A DNA stretch of 64,000 nt from CAIWTU01 sp963815135 (GTDB lineage: Bacteria > Desulfobacterota > Desulfuromonadia > Geobacterales > Geobacteraceae). A program made the translations under genes and the position numbers. Below the pieces are notes generated by a model, which saw only the letters and a list, made by a program, of their open reading frames with translations, had not been told where the DNA came from and ran no database searches. Shown one piece after another: positions 45,393 to 55,331 of this stretch. The DNA lies in contig CAWFFO010000003.1 in NCBI GenBank assembly GCA_963815135.1, forward strand, positions 93,748 through 157,747. The letters run 5' to 3'. Position 1 is the first letter of the stretch; every line of letters begins with the position of its first letter.

Positions 45393-47484
45393 ATGTTTAA
45401 AAGCAGGCTTCTTCACAAGATCCTGGGAATAATCGCGGTTGTTCTGTTTGCCGGGCTGGCAGTCATGGGGTCTGTGGTATTGTGGTTCAGCTACAATTCG
45501 TACGTGGATTCCCAACTCGTCAACAGCCGCAATCTGACGGCGGTATTTATCCACGAGATAAAAGGCTTCATGATGATGGGGGATACAAAGGCGGCTATCG
45601 GCCTGGGAAAGGAGGCCAAAGAAAACCGGTTTGCCGTCGACATGAAAATTTTCGATGCCTCCGGAAGGGAATTAGACGCGAAAAACGGTGAGGCGAACCC
45701 TTTTATCGTGAAAATCCTATCCAAGGGGAAAAGATGGGAAAGCAGGGAAACGGAACAAGGGATGCACACTCTCAAAACCGTAGTCCCGCTCGAGAACGAA
45801 CAACGGTGCAGGCAGTGTCATGATGGAACCGCAAAGTACCTGGGCGCGATTTCACTGACCACTTCAATGGAGGACGGTTACAGGAGCGCGACGAGACTGC
45901 TTCTCATCCTCTTTTCCATGGGGATATTTTTCTTCGTCACAATACTGCTCTGCATGCATGTTTTCTTTAAAAAGACAATCATAAAGGGATTTCTCGATTT
46001 CTCCGAGACAATGAAAGAAATTGCAAGGGGCGAAGGGGACCTCACCAGGGAGGTCCCGGTGAGCTCGGCTGACGAGATCGGACAGGCGGAGATCGAGATA
46101 AACAATCTCATTGCCGCACTTCGGGAAATGATAGCTAAACTTTACAGCCCAGGCCGAACATGTAGCCGTCTCGGTTTGCCAGGTTTCCCGTGGGACGGCG
46201 GGTACGGTCTCTTCGTCACGCGGGCAGAAGGAGCAGGCCCTGTCGGTAGCGGTCGCGACGGAAGAGATGGCGGCTACCCTGAATGATGTGGCCGGCAACA
46301 CCCAGAGGGCTGCGGTTCTGTCGGCACAGGTGGATTCTGCCGCCAGCGAAGGTTCGGCCATGGTCGAAGAGACATGCAGATGCATCAATATGATCAACGA
46401 CAACCTTGCGGCAACACTCCGGACCATGGAAAGGCTGGAAAACTCTTCCAACGAAATCGGGGAAATAATTTGCCTTATCGAGGACATTGCCGACCAGACC
46501 AATCTCCTTGCCCTGAATGCATCTATTGAGGCCGCTCGCGCCGGTGAACACGGCAGGGGCTTTGCCGTTGTGGCGGAAGAGGTTAAAAACCTGTCGGAAA
46601 AAACCGCCGTATCAACCAAGGAAATCACCAGGATCATAAAAAACGTTCAGCTTGAAAGCCGCGAAGCCGCACTTTCAATAAACGGTGAAAAGGAAAGGGT
46701 TGAAGAAAGCGTAGAAAAATCGCTGGCCGCCAAAATGTGCCTGGAAAGGATTCTGCTTTCCGCATCTGAATCAGCCGACCTTATCAACCAGATTGCCTCC
46801 GCCACGGAACAACAGAGCTGCACGACCAACGAAATATCCTCCAACATCCACAGGGTTTCAGATACGGCAACCACCGTACATGCCCTGATGGAGAACAACG
46901 GCAAGGCATTTCTGGAACTTTCGGAAACGGCGGAGCAGATATTCCAGACAGTCGGCAAATTCAGTGTCGGCAATCATCACGACACCATGAAAGCCTACCT
47001 GACCGAACTGAGAGACGGCGTAGTATCGGCCATGGAAAAGGCATTGACCGAAAGGCGGGTCTCGATGGCGAACCTGTTCGACAGAACTTGCAAACCCATC
47101 CCCAACACCTCGCCGAAAAAGTTCACCACGGCTTACGACAAATTTTTCGACAGTTTTATCTCGCCCTTGCAGGAGGAAATATTGGCAAAGGACGGCAACA
47201 TTTACTTTGCCATATGCGTGGACGATAACGGCTACGTCCCGTGCCACAATCTGCGTTATTCCATGCCGCTGACCGGAGACCCGGAAATCGACATCACCAA
47301 TAACAGGACAAAGAGAAAATTCGACGACAGGACCGGGATTAGGGCCGCACAAAACTGCGATAAATTTCTTCTCCAGACATATGCCAGGGATACCGGCGAG
47401 ATCATGAATGACATATCCACACCCATATTTATCGACAACAGGCACAGTCGGGGAGCCATTAGGATCGGTTACAGGGCCGTTTGA
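45393..47484 (+). CDS. Methyl-accepting chemotaxis protein with periplasmic c-type heme motif, frame broken near 46150
   Basis: About 696 residues after joining two frames. Domains: TM1 (about 11-33); a periplasmic sensor with the heme-c motif CRQCH at residues 139-143; TM2 (about 166-190); HAMP; MCP signalling domain with hairpin EDIADQTNLLALNASIEAARAGEHGRGFAVVAEEVKN-type tip (seen at 46480-46600); and an extra C-terminal domain of about 150 residues after the coiled coil, with Cache-like VDDNGYVPCHN. GGGGAG precedes ATG 45393. One inserted base near 46145-46155 separates the frames. Such heme MCPs are known in Geobacter as redox/gas sensors. Confidence 0.87.
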
Positions 47485-47501
47485 AACAGCGAAACCCGGG
47501 G

Positions 47502-47541
47502 AAAAAAAGCCTGGGACGGTAATTCCGCCCGGGCTTTTTTT
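47502..47541. terminator. Bidirectional terminator between MCP and octaheme cytochrome genes
   Basis: AAAAAAAGCC-T-GGG (47502-47515) pairs with CCC-G-GGCTTTTTTT (47528-47541); A- and T-runs at both ends allow function on both strands between convergent genes. Confidence 0.88.
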
Positions 47542-47578
47542 CCGGCTAAGTGTATCAGAGGACGTTTCCCGCCCTGCC

Positions 47579-48942
47579 CTACTGCAACTTCTCGCCGTAG
47601 CGCTTCTGGTAGTACATCCTTATCTTTTCCAGCTGCTCCTTGCTCATCCCCTTCGTGAACCACTCGTGGCGCGGGATCCGAAGCAAGGTATTTCTTCACA
47701 AGTTCGTCATAAACGGCGGGTCCCGCAATCTCCTTTACTTCCGGCAGGAACTCGGTGTAGAAGTTCTTGGAGACATCATACATGCCGTGCCACCAGGCGT
47801 AGTCGGGGCCCGACATGGCGGCGCCCATGCGCGCCCGTCGTCCTTCGTGGTGCCAGAGTTCGAAATATGTCCAGTCGAGCTTCTTGTCGAACTCCACCGT
47901 ACTTGATGAGCCCGCGATCCGCCAGATCCTTCATGATGGCGGCGGCAGGCTTGGCGAACTTGGTGTCGTAGAGGTCCACCAGGTCGTCAAACTGCTTGTA
48001 GTGCCCTTCGATAAAAGGCGTGGAATGGCAGCTGCCGCATACGTCCTTCATGTCTGCCCGCTTTTTCTCCGCATTCTCCATCTTCTTGGAGATCGGGTGG
48101 ACGCAGCGACCAGCTGAGGCGGGTGCCGACGTCATGGGTCGCAGGCTGATCGGGGGTGGCGCCCATATGGCAGGTGGCACAGGTGGGGGCCGCGGTGTAA
48201 TCCTTGCCGACCACCCAGGATCGCTTGTCCAGATTCAACTCATTCTTCTTCGCTTCATAGAGGATGCCGTGCTTCGATTCCTTGTAGATTTCCATCTGGG
48301 GATGGTCGGGACCAAGGTGGCACTTGCCGCAGGCCTCGGGCTGGCGCGCCTGGGCGACGGAGAAGCTGTGGCGCGTATGGCATGCCGAGCAGGAGCCCCG
48401 CGATCCGTCCGGATTGATGCGGCCGATACCGGTATTGGGCCAGGTGTGGGATCGAGGCTGCCGTTGGCCAGCACCTTTACCTTTGAGCCGTGACACTGGA
48501 CGCAACCGACGGTCACTGCCTCGGGGTCCGGCAACCACCTCGCCCAGATAGTTGTCCAGTGAATTGAGGATATCGCCCGCCTTGGCATGGTGGCTGCCGG
48601 TCATCTCCTTACTTCTTTGGCGTGGCACTTGCCGCAGTCCTTGGGCGTAACCAGAACAGCTATGGTAAAGCCGTAGTGTTTTTTGGCGTCAGCGTCGGTC
48701 GGTTCCGCACGGTGGCAGCTGTAGCAGTCGACTCCCTTCAAGGCATGCCTGCTTTCCTTCCAGTCCTTGACGAATGAAGGCGACTGCGATTCATGGCAGT
48801 CGACGCAGGCCTGCCCTTCTTTCGAAATCCTGAGACTTGCCCCCTTCCCTTTCGCAGCGGCGGCCGCGGCCATCGGCGCAAAAGAAAGGGCCCATGCCGC
48901 GAAAAGAACCGGAACCGCAAACATAAATCCGCATCTCTTCAT
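47579..48942 (-). pseudogene. Octaheme c-type cytochrome, hydroxylamine oxidoreductase (HAO) family, about six frame changes
   Basis: A periplasmic multiheme cytochrome: signal peptide MKRCGFMFAVPVLFAAW..., then eight heme motifs spread over the frames: CVDCH, CYSCH, CGKCH, CVQCH, CSACH, CGKCH, CATCH, CGSCH. The segments YTAAPTCATCHMG, HDVGTRLSW, and HHEGRRARMGAAMSGPDYAWWHGMYD followed by KNFYTEF are HAO-family features. The C-terminus ends MYYQKRYGEKLQ at 47579. Shifts lie near 48608, 48530, 48465, 48115, 47905 and 47680; restored length about 455. Non-nitrifier relatives are thought to reduce nitrite/NO to hydroxylamine or to react with hydroxylamine; direction is unknown here. AAAGGAGG precedes the ATG. 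Confidence 0.85.
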
Positions 48943-49508
48943 AAATCCTCCTTTTCATTATTTTTTACTGCCTTGTTTTTTGAAGGAAAAATTACCAAAA
49001 AACGACAGTTCCTTCCGTCACGGGGGAATACGGACAGCATTAACAGTCAACGGCACGGACCGTTTGCCCGCTTATGCGGCAAGAGGATCCGGCAACCTGC
49101 AAGGAGCCCGCAGCAGATCCGGCATCGGCATACGCCGGGGCCAATATCCCGGCAATTGAGGGTACTGTGATACTTTATCCTGGAACAATATAAGTGGTTT
49201 GTACGTGAAGGACCTTGATCTAAATCAAATGCCGTCGAAAATCCGACCCTGAAGATGATGCCGGTTTATCGGATGAAATGAGGCTGAATAGAAGAGTTAT
49301 CCAAAAGTGAAATAGCGAGAAAAAATTGGAATCGGGTCTCCCGCTGCACAGCCGGCCGTACCTTAGCGCCGCTTCTTCAGGGAGGTGGCATCGATGGTCA
49401 TGGTGACAATGGCAATGAAAGAATATCAGATTTATCGGCATTCGATCTGGTCAGGATACTTATTCGCGTTCATGGGGATATGGCGGCAGGGTGGCAAGCC
49501 GCCTGTCC
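48943..49508. other. Leader and upstream region of the octaheme cytochrome gene
   Basis: 566 bp without a gene. It contains the FNR-type promoter at 49187-49228 (separate entry), which would give a 5' leader of about 240 nt. The rest shows no coding sequence. Confidence 0.5.
49187..49228 (-). promoter_or_regulatory. Class II FNR/CRP-type promoter upstream of the octaheme cytochrome
   Basis: TTGAT-CTAA-ATCAA at 49215-49228 is a perfect FNR consensus palindrome. On the minus strand a -10-like TATATT (49192-49187) lies 32 bp from its centre, exactly the class II geometry (site at -41.5). Transcription would begin near 49180 and run into the HAO-family gene. Confidence 0.75.
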
Positions 49509-49790
49509 TCAACCGGTCCGCCCACGGTGAAATGATAGAGGTCCTGGTGGATACTCCCCCACCAGCCCCAGAAGCCCGTGCATCGGGTCATCGATTAACC
49601 CGGGACTGAATCCGGAGATTTTGTTGTTGCCGATCACGATCAGGGGCACTCCGGCCCTCCCAACTCTTTATAGCGCTGTCGGGACTTGACTGCTGCAGGC
49701 ATGGTCGCTTCATTCCGGTAACCGTCACGGGTAAAGGATCACGAGTAGACTTCTTCAATGCAGATTCGAATTTTCGGTCTTCACTGTTTT
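49509..49790 (-). pseudogene. Degenerate glutaredoxin-like fragment
   Basis: On the minus strand, a piece reading RNEATMPAAVKSRQRYKELGG is followed in another frame by AGVPLIVIGNNKISGFSPGLID, which resembles the C-terminal half of glutaredoxin/NrdH-like proteins (cis-Pro VPLIVIG and GF motif). No CxxC N-terminal half is seen. The open frame continues to 49509 with unrelated sequence. Probably a decayed or badly sequenced gene. Confidence 0.4.
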
Positions 49791-49952
49791 ATCCTGCCGA
49801 AATAGTTCAGGATTATTTCGCGAACGCAATTAATGCGGAAGGGAAACCCCTTGCAGCGCGCTTTACTCTCGAGCGGGGCGGCTGGAATGTTGCGAAAAGA
49901 CGCCCGATGATCCCAATTATTCATTGCCCGGTTCCGGGGACTGTAACTGCCC

Positions 49953-49977
49953 AAAAAAAAGGCCTGAAATACAGGCC
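49953..49977 (-). terminator. Rho-independent terminator after the selenoprotein gene
   Basis: On the minus strand GGCCTG (49977-49972), loop TATTT, CAGGCC (49966-49961), then eight T (49960-49953). It lies about 50 bp beyond the readthrough stop at 50029, not after the UGA at 50155, which fits the longer reading. Confidence 0.88.
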
Positions 49978-50028
49978 AAAGCTAATTGGAGCTTGCGACT
50001 TATTCGCGGAAGGCGCCCCTATGATCCG

Positions 50029-50436
50029 TCATTTCGGCACTACCGGGTAGCCTGCCTCGGACCACTCTTTCCATCCTCCCTTGAGAACATATATCCTGGT
50101 ATATCTATCCTTGATCATCATCAGCGCCAGACCGGCGCTGGTTTCCTCGTTCGGTCAGGAGCAGTAGAGAACCAGGGTTTTGTCCTTCGGATATTTACCA
50201 TACCAATGGGAGAATTCTCTCGGGTCCTCTCTGATGGCCCCGGCTATCTTGTAGCTGCTCGAAGACCAGGACCATCCCGTCCTGACATCCAGCACAATCG
50301 TTTCGGGGGAGCCGAGCCGGGCTTTCAGGTCTTCTATCGACATGCGCGGCACCTGATCGCTGACGGGCACCCCCTCGACTGTCGCGCAACCGCCGATAAG
50401 AAATACTGCGATTATCAGAAACCATTTCCCTATCAT
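50029..50436 (-). CDS. Rhodanese-like selenocysteine lipoprotein (in-frame UGA = Sec94)
   Basis: Translation from ATG 50436 (AAGGAGGT upstream) gives a lipoprotein signal (MIGKWFLIIAVFLIGGC, lipid Cys17) and a rhodanese domain: VLDVRTGWSW, then TLVLYCS-UGA-PNEETSAGLALMMI and a proper C-terminus ending VLKGGWKEWSEAGYPVVPK at 50029. Homologues have YCSCPNEATS, so UGA (50157-50155) replaces the second Cys of a C-x-C active loop. The SECIS-like hairpin just after it supports Sec insertion. Total 135 residues. As a periplasm-facing lipoprotein it would do sulfur/selenium transfer or thiol chemistry; the substrate is unknown. Reading the UGA as stop would remove the C-terminal third of the domain. 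Confidence 0.85.
50122..50140 (-). promoter_or_regulatory. Bacterial SECIS element
   Basis: On the minus strand CAGCGCC (50140-50134), loop GGUCU (50133-50129), GGCGCUG (50128-50122): a 7-bp perfect stem whose loop begins with GG(U), 21-22 nt after the UGA of the rhodanese gene. This is the usual geometry for SelB-binding bacterial SECIS hairpins. Confidence 0.82.
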
Positions 50437-50603
50437 GACAATTACCTCCTTCCCATGCAATGAAGATAGTATCACACGTTTTTGCATACTCAAGCTGCCA
50501 CGGCGGCGTGAGAGGTCGATGGTTCGTTGAAAAACCGAAGCGTGTCTGTTTTTGACTGACCCAAAGATCTTTACATGCGGCATGGCTGTAGGTGACAAGG
50601 GAT

Positions 50604-50795
50604 ATGAAAATGCCGATTTCAAAGGTCATTTCAGACGGTATGACATCAATGAACCTGAAGGAGGCGCAACCGCGCGTAACCGCACCCATTGCCGGCGCCA
50701 CCAGCCTGGAGCAATTGCACGATCTGCATGAAGCCGCGACTCTCGAACTGGATCGGGCCGCGCTGGAGGTGTTGAATCGGGCGAGTGCCCATTGA
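50604..50795 (+). CDS. Possible small protein, 63 residues
   Basis: ATG 50604 begins MKMPISKVISDGMTSMNLKE; the C-terminal half (TSLEQLHDLHEAATLELDRAALEVLNRAS) looks helical with a regular Leu spacing, and codon use is like that of nearby genes. AAGGG is only three to four bases upstream. No family recognised. It could be a real small cytosolic protein. Confidence 0.4.
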   Translation: MKMPISKVISDGMTSMNLKEAQPRVTAPIAGATSLEQLHDLHEAATLELDRAALEVLNRASAH

Positions 50796-50810
50796 GCCGG
50801 TGAGAAAACA

Positions 50811-51191
50811 CTAATGGCACATCAGCTTGTAAGTGGCTTCGCCGGGGGAAGCGGGTATTATCTTGTATTCTCTCGGCGAAGCGTAATATTTCTTTGGTTT
50901 CAGAAAATTTCCGCCGGCATCATAAGGAATCTCGTATATCTTGTATAATCTGTGACCGGAGCAATCAGCCATAAATTGCAGCTTGATGCCGGCGATACCA
51001 TTCATGGGTTTCGCATAATTCCACTTGACCCAAAGCGAAGGTTTCCCGTGAAAAGGCTCACGGGACAGAAGGTCGAAAGTGGCCGTGATGTTATCACCTT
51101 TCCAGTACAGCTGCCAATCGGCGAAAGCGGTGCCTGAAGCTGCCACTGACAATACAACTGCCATCAAAACCGTTAACACCACATGCTTCAT
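50811..51191 (-). CDS. Secreted protein of unknown function
   Basis: A 126-residue protein with a clear signal peptide (residues 1-24, AASGTAFAD cleavage). The mature part (DWQLYWKGDNITATFDLLS, LWVKWNYAKPM, IKLQFMADCSGHRLYKIYE, YKLMCH) resembles small periplasmic surface-adhesin-E-like proteins, with a probable Cys pair. GGGGAGG precedes ATG 51191. Role unknown. Confidence 0.7.
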   Translation of the reverse strand: MKHVVLTVLMAVVLSVAASGTAFADWQLYWKGDNITATFDLLSREPFHGKPSLWVKWNYAKPMNGIAGIKLQFMADCSGHRLYKIYEIPYDAGGNFLKPKKYYASPREYKIIPASPGEATYKLMCH

Positions 51192-51303
51192 AGCTTTCCT
51201 CCCCGGAGCATATCGTCTGCCCTCATCCCGGCAAATGCCCGCCGGCTGATCCCCACGCCCCGTAATTTCCGAATAACGAAAAGCGGCCACACGGCGATTG
51301 TCG

Positions 51304-52599
51304 CTAAATCATGTTCAACCCACACCTCTCAAGCATTTCGTCCGCCTGGTGGACAAATTGAATATACTCTTTCTCGGCTTCGTTCTGGGCGTATATGCGA
51401 ACTTCATTGATTTCTTCGAAGCGGGCATTCAGAAGGGCTACGACTTCACCGTCCAGCGCCGCCTTCTGCACCATTCTTTCCAGGACCCTGAGCGCCTCGT
51501 CCCGGCACATCCCCTTACGGTACGGTCTGTCTTCGGTCAGTGCGACAAATACATCCGCGACGGACATGATCCGGGAACCGAGAGGGAGGTCTTTTCCTGT
51601 AAGGTGATAGGGATAGCCTTTGCCGTCCAGTCGCTCATGGTGCAGAGCTCCCCACTTCCTGATGGTATCCAGTCCTTTTACCTGCCGGAGTAGATGGTCA
51701 GTATGGTAGGCGTGGGTGCGGATGATATCGAATTCTTCCCTTGTGAGAGCGGACGGCTTATCCAGGATCTCCGCCGGCACCGCAAGTTTGCCCAGATCAT
51801 GGATAAAGCCCGCGACCATCATCTGGCGCCTTTCATATTCGGAAAACCCGGCAAGTTCCGCCAGGGCTACTGCGCAGGCAGCAACCCCGCTCGTATGGCA
51901 GGAAGTAAAATGACTGCGGAAATCGATCACCCGGCAAAAGAGCCTTGTCAGTCCGAACAGGTCATCTCCCAATTCCAGCCCCTTGCCACCGAAAATCTGT
52001 TCCAGCTCCGCTCCCGATGCCGGGTCAAGCGCATCGAGCCAGAAAGATTCACGCTGCGCCACTTCGGCGAATACCGCTACGAGAAGCGGGTGGAACATGG
52101 TTCCGGTCAGTCCCGATATGCGCCCGGTAATATTTTCCGCCTGGGAAAGTACGTAGCCATCAGGTTTCAGCAGAACAGCAATCCTGTCGGCGAGATGAAG
52201 GATATGACTCTCCAACGACACATGCTCGCCGAAAAACTCCGCCCCGGCGCCATGCTGCCAATTGACGTGATGAAACTTTACAAACGACGCGGCAACATCT
52301 AAGGGACGGAATGTTTTCAACAGCAGACACCCCAATACGGCATGTTCATAGGGTTTATTCACTTCGAACTGCATGGCGTCCAACCGCATGGACAGGGAAA
52401 GCCCTCCCACGTCGTGGAGCGCTCCGGCAAGCGCGACATCCCCGATTTTTTCATCGGGGAGCCCGATCTCCCGGGCTATGCTCAAAGCGATGGAGGCCAC
52501 GCGCCTGTGATGGTCGGCCACTATCGGACTTACCAGGTCAACCGCACGGGAAAAGCAGATAATCATTTCCGAGAACTGCACCGGAAAATCGCTGTTCAT
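51304..52599 (-). CDS. Tandem HD / HD-GYP domain protein
   Basis: A 431-residue cytosolic protein with two HD domains. The first (about residues 25-190) has ALHDVGG; the second (about 235-420) has FIHDLGKL and the signature HHERLDGKGYP with RIMSVADVFVALTEDRPYR, an HD-GYP domain that usually hydrolyses c-di-GMP. Domains with FHHVNWQHGAG in the first may be degenerate. GGAGG precedes ATG 52599. It starts 35 bp after the end of fadE on the same strand. Confidence 0.88.
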   Translation of the reverse strand: MNSDFPVQFSEMIICFSRAVDLVSPIVADHHRRVASIALSIAREIGLPDEKIGDVALAGALHDVGGLSLSMRLDAMQFEVNKPYEHAVLGCLLLKTFRPLDVAASFVKFHHVNWQHGAGAEFFGEHVSLESHILHLADRIAVLLKPDGYVLSQAENITGRISGLTGTMFHPLLVAVFAEVAQRESFWLDALDPASGAELEQIFGGKGLELGDDLFGLTRLFCRVIDFRSHFTSCHTSGVAACAVALAELAGFSEYERRQMMVAGFIHDLGKLAVPAEILDKPSALTREEFDIIRTHAYHTDHLLRQVKGLDTIRKWGALHHERLDGKGYPYHLTGKDLPLGSRIMSVADVFVALTEDRPYRKGMCRDEALRVLERMVQKAALDGEVVALLNARFEEINEVRIYAQNEAEKEYIQFVHQADEMLERCGLNMI

Positions 52600-52634
52600 T
52601 GTATCCTCCGGACCCTGGCACCTCAGTCGAAAAC

Positions 52635-55052
52635 TCAATCCCCGGCCCTTTCCAGGGAGGGGAAATCGTCAACTCTTATCGCTTCCCGGCGGGACTCCAC
52701 GGCGAGCCACATGGTATATGCCTCGTCTTTACTAATTATCTCCGACTGGAAGCGGCTTCCAGCATCTCCACTTCCGTTCCCTTTTTCAGCTTCCCCTTCC
52801 TTACGGCCAGCCGGATCTTCTCCTCCGCCGGCTCGGCCGCTATCACCTTTGCAAGTGCATCTTCCAGCCGTCCCAGCGGATCATCCGGATTGGGGAAATA
52901 AACAGGCCGGCCGTCAGGGAATGTCTCAGCCTGGAAGGCTCCGTCAAAACCGCCGCAACCCTTTGAGTCAGCGCATCGCCTGGACCCGGATAAGGCCGGC
53001 CAAGGGGAAAGATGAGCAGCCTGAGCAACCACGCCGCCGGCCTGACGGGAAGGTTGCAGAGAAAACCGGAGAAACTTTCCCGGATTTCAGCAAGGCATTT
53101 TTCACACCCCCATTGCAGCAGCGGCAGCTCGACCTCCGGCCGCCCCCGCTCCTCGAAGCGCTTGAGAAGCGCGGACACCAGGTATAGACGGCCGAAGATA
53201 TCCGCCAGACGACCGGAAATGCTTTCCCTCCGTTTCAATTTTCCGCCAAGAGTAAGCAGGGCGACATCGGCCGCCAGGGCAAAAGAGGCGCTGAGGCGGC
53301 TCACTGCCTGAAAATAGCGGCGGGCGGGACCATCGGGGGCGTTGGCCGTACGTCCTCCGGTCAGCCCGTGAAGCAGCGACCGGGCGGCATTGGCCAGAGA
53401 GCCGGCGACATGGTTGCCGAGAAGTGCGTCGAATTCCGTTGCTCCCTTTTCGCTATCATGCCCGGCCATTATCTGCATTTCCTTGAGAATGAAAGGATGG
53501 CAGCGGATTACTCCCTGGCCGAAGATTATCATGGAACGGGTCAGAATGTTGGCCCCTTCGACCGTTATTCCGATGGGAGCAGCTTCGTAGAACCTGCCGA
53601 TCGGGTTGCGCGGACCCATGGATATGCCGCGCCCGCCCATCACGTCCATGCCGTCATTCACAACGACCCGCATCAGTTCGGTGCAATGGTACTTGATCAG
53701 GGCGGATACAACCGCAGGCCTCTCTCCCAGGTCGATGGCGGAACAGGTCACGGCCCTTGCCGCATCCATCAGCCAGGTATTGCCGGCTATCCTGGCCAGC
53801 ACTTCCGAAACCCCTTCGAAGCGTTCGATGGGAACCCGGAACTGCCTGCGCACGCGTGCATAAGCACCCACAGCCCTGGCCGTCAATTTGGCGGCCCCGG
53901 TACTGAGGGCGGGGAGCGATATCGAGCGCCCGGCAGCAAGCCCCTCCATGAGCATCCGCCACCCCTGACCGGCACCGTCCCTTCCGCCGATAATGCATTC
54001 GAGGGGGACGAACACATCTTTTCCGCGGTTAGGGCCGTTCTGAAACGGGATTCCGAGCGGATCATGGCGCGAGCCGATGGTTATTCCCGGCAGGGATGCG
54101 GAGACGAGCGCCAGGGAGATCCCGCGATCATCCGTTTCGCCCAGGAGATGATCCGGGTCAAACAGCCTGAAGGCCAGGCCGATCACAGTCGCCACGGGGC
54201 CGAGGGTGATATAGCGCTTCTCCCAGTTGAGGCGGATGCCCAGGCACTCTTCACCGGCGTAAACGCCCCTGCAGACAACCCCTCTGTCGGGAATGGAAGC
54301 TGCGTCGCTCCCTGCTTCGGGTCCGGTCAGGGCAAAACACGGCACCTCCTTTCCCCCGGCAAGGCGCGGAAGATAATAATCCTTCTGCTCCTCCGTGCCG
54401 TAACGCAGAAGCAGTTCCGCCGGGCCCAGGGAGTTGGGAACCATCACCGTTACCGCCGCGGCATAGCTGCAACCGGCAATTTTCATGATCACCTGTGAAT
54501 GGGCAAGGGCTGAAAAACCGTAACCGCCATAATGTTTCGGAATAATGAGCCCGAAAAATCCCTTATCCAGGATGAACTGCCAGACTTCCGGAGGAAGATC
54601 GCGCAGATCGTTTGCAATATGCCAGTCATCGAGCATACGGCAGCAGTTCTTCCACCGGCCCGGACAGGAAGGCTTCCTCCTCTTCGGTCAAACGCGGCGC
54701 AGGCAGAGAAATAAGCCGCTCCCAGTCGGGGTCGCCGCTGAACAGCTCACCGTCCCGACCAGACAGTTCCCGCTTCCAGAGCCACACTCTCGGTAGGTGA
54801 AATGGAAGGAAGCTTCCTGCGAAACAGGGAAAGAATCGGCCTGCTGATGAATAAAATGCGCAGGACAGACACATTCAGGATAACGGTGGCGGCAAGAAAC
54901 GCCACCCAGACGATGAGCATGAAACGGCCGGGCGGGCGGCTGACCAATGTCTGGATTACCAGTATGAGGGCCGTGACCGCCGTCCAGACCGGCAGTTTCG
55001 CCCGGAAATAAGCAAGCGCCCATAAGGCGGGAACCAGCAGTAGCAGAACCAT
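52635..55052 (-). pseudogene. fadE: Membrane-anchored acyl-CoA dehydrogenase FadE, about four frame changes
   Basis: About 805 residues restored, close to E. coli FadE (814). N-terminal helices (MVLLLLVPALWALAYF..., residues about 1-75) anchor it in the inner membrane; SISPTESVALEAGTVW, NSLGPAELLLRYGTEEQKDYYLPRL, CFALTGPEAGSDAASIPD, RYITLGPVATVIGLAF, FQNGPNRGKDVFVPL, RQFRVPIERFEG and EGANILTRSMIIFGQG are FadE/DUF1974 segments, ending SRREAIRVDDF at 52640. It does the first step of beta-oxidation. Shifts near 54760, 54635, 52880 and 52750. ATG 55052 has GGAG upstream. Confidence 0.88.
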
Positions 55053-55331
55053 GCGGTATCTCCCGGAAAATGCTTTTAAGATAGTCGACTTGTTTAAAGT
55101 ATAAACCTTTAAATGGATTTCACCACTTTGAGACGGTGTGGACAAACTGTCAGGGGAGGCAAGGACTGGAATTGCGCCAGGCGGACTTGTTCCGGGAAGA
55201 AAATCTAAAGAAAATTCGCGAATTCCCGATCAATATATTATTAATGGCTCAACGTTCCGGGAAAACCGCAGTTGATATTTCATCAGACGGGCGGAAACCT
55301 TCATAGTCCCGGGAGGCATGAAAGACAAACA

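Noticed and set aside
49385..49609. Plus-strand open frame of about 75 codons
   Set aside because: Repetitive Met/Val start, no resemblance, and it lies opposite the glutaredoxin-like remnant.
50155..50157. UGA as the true stop of the rhodanese gene
   Set aside because: Homology continues for 41 codons after it, a SECIS-type hairpin follows, and the terminator lies after the later stop.
53368..54498. Long open frame on the plus strand opposite fadE
   Set aside because: FadE segments are unmistakable on the minus strand; the other frame lacks a ribosome site and protein-like composition.
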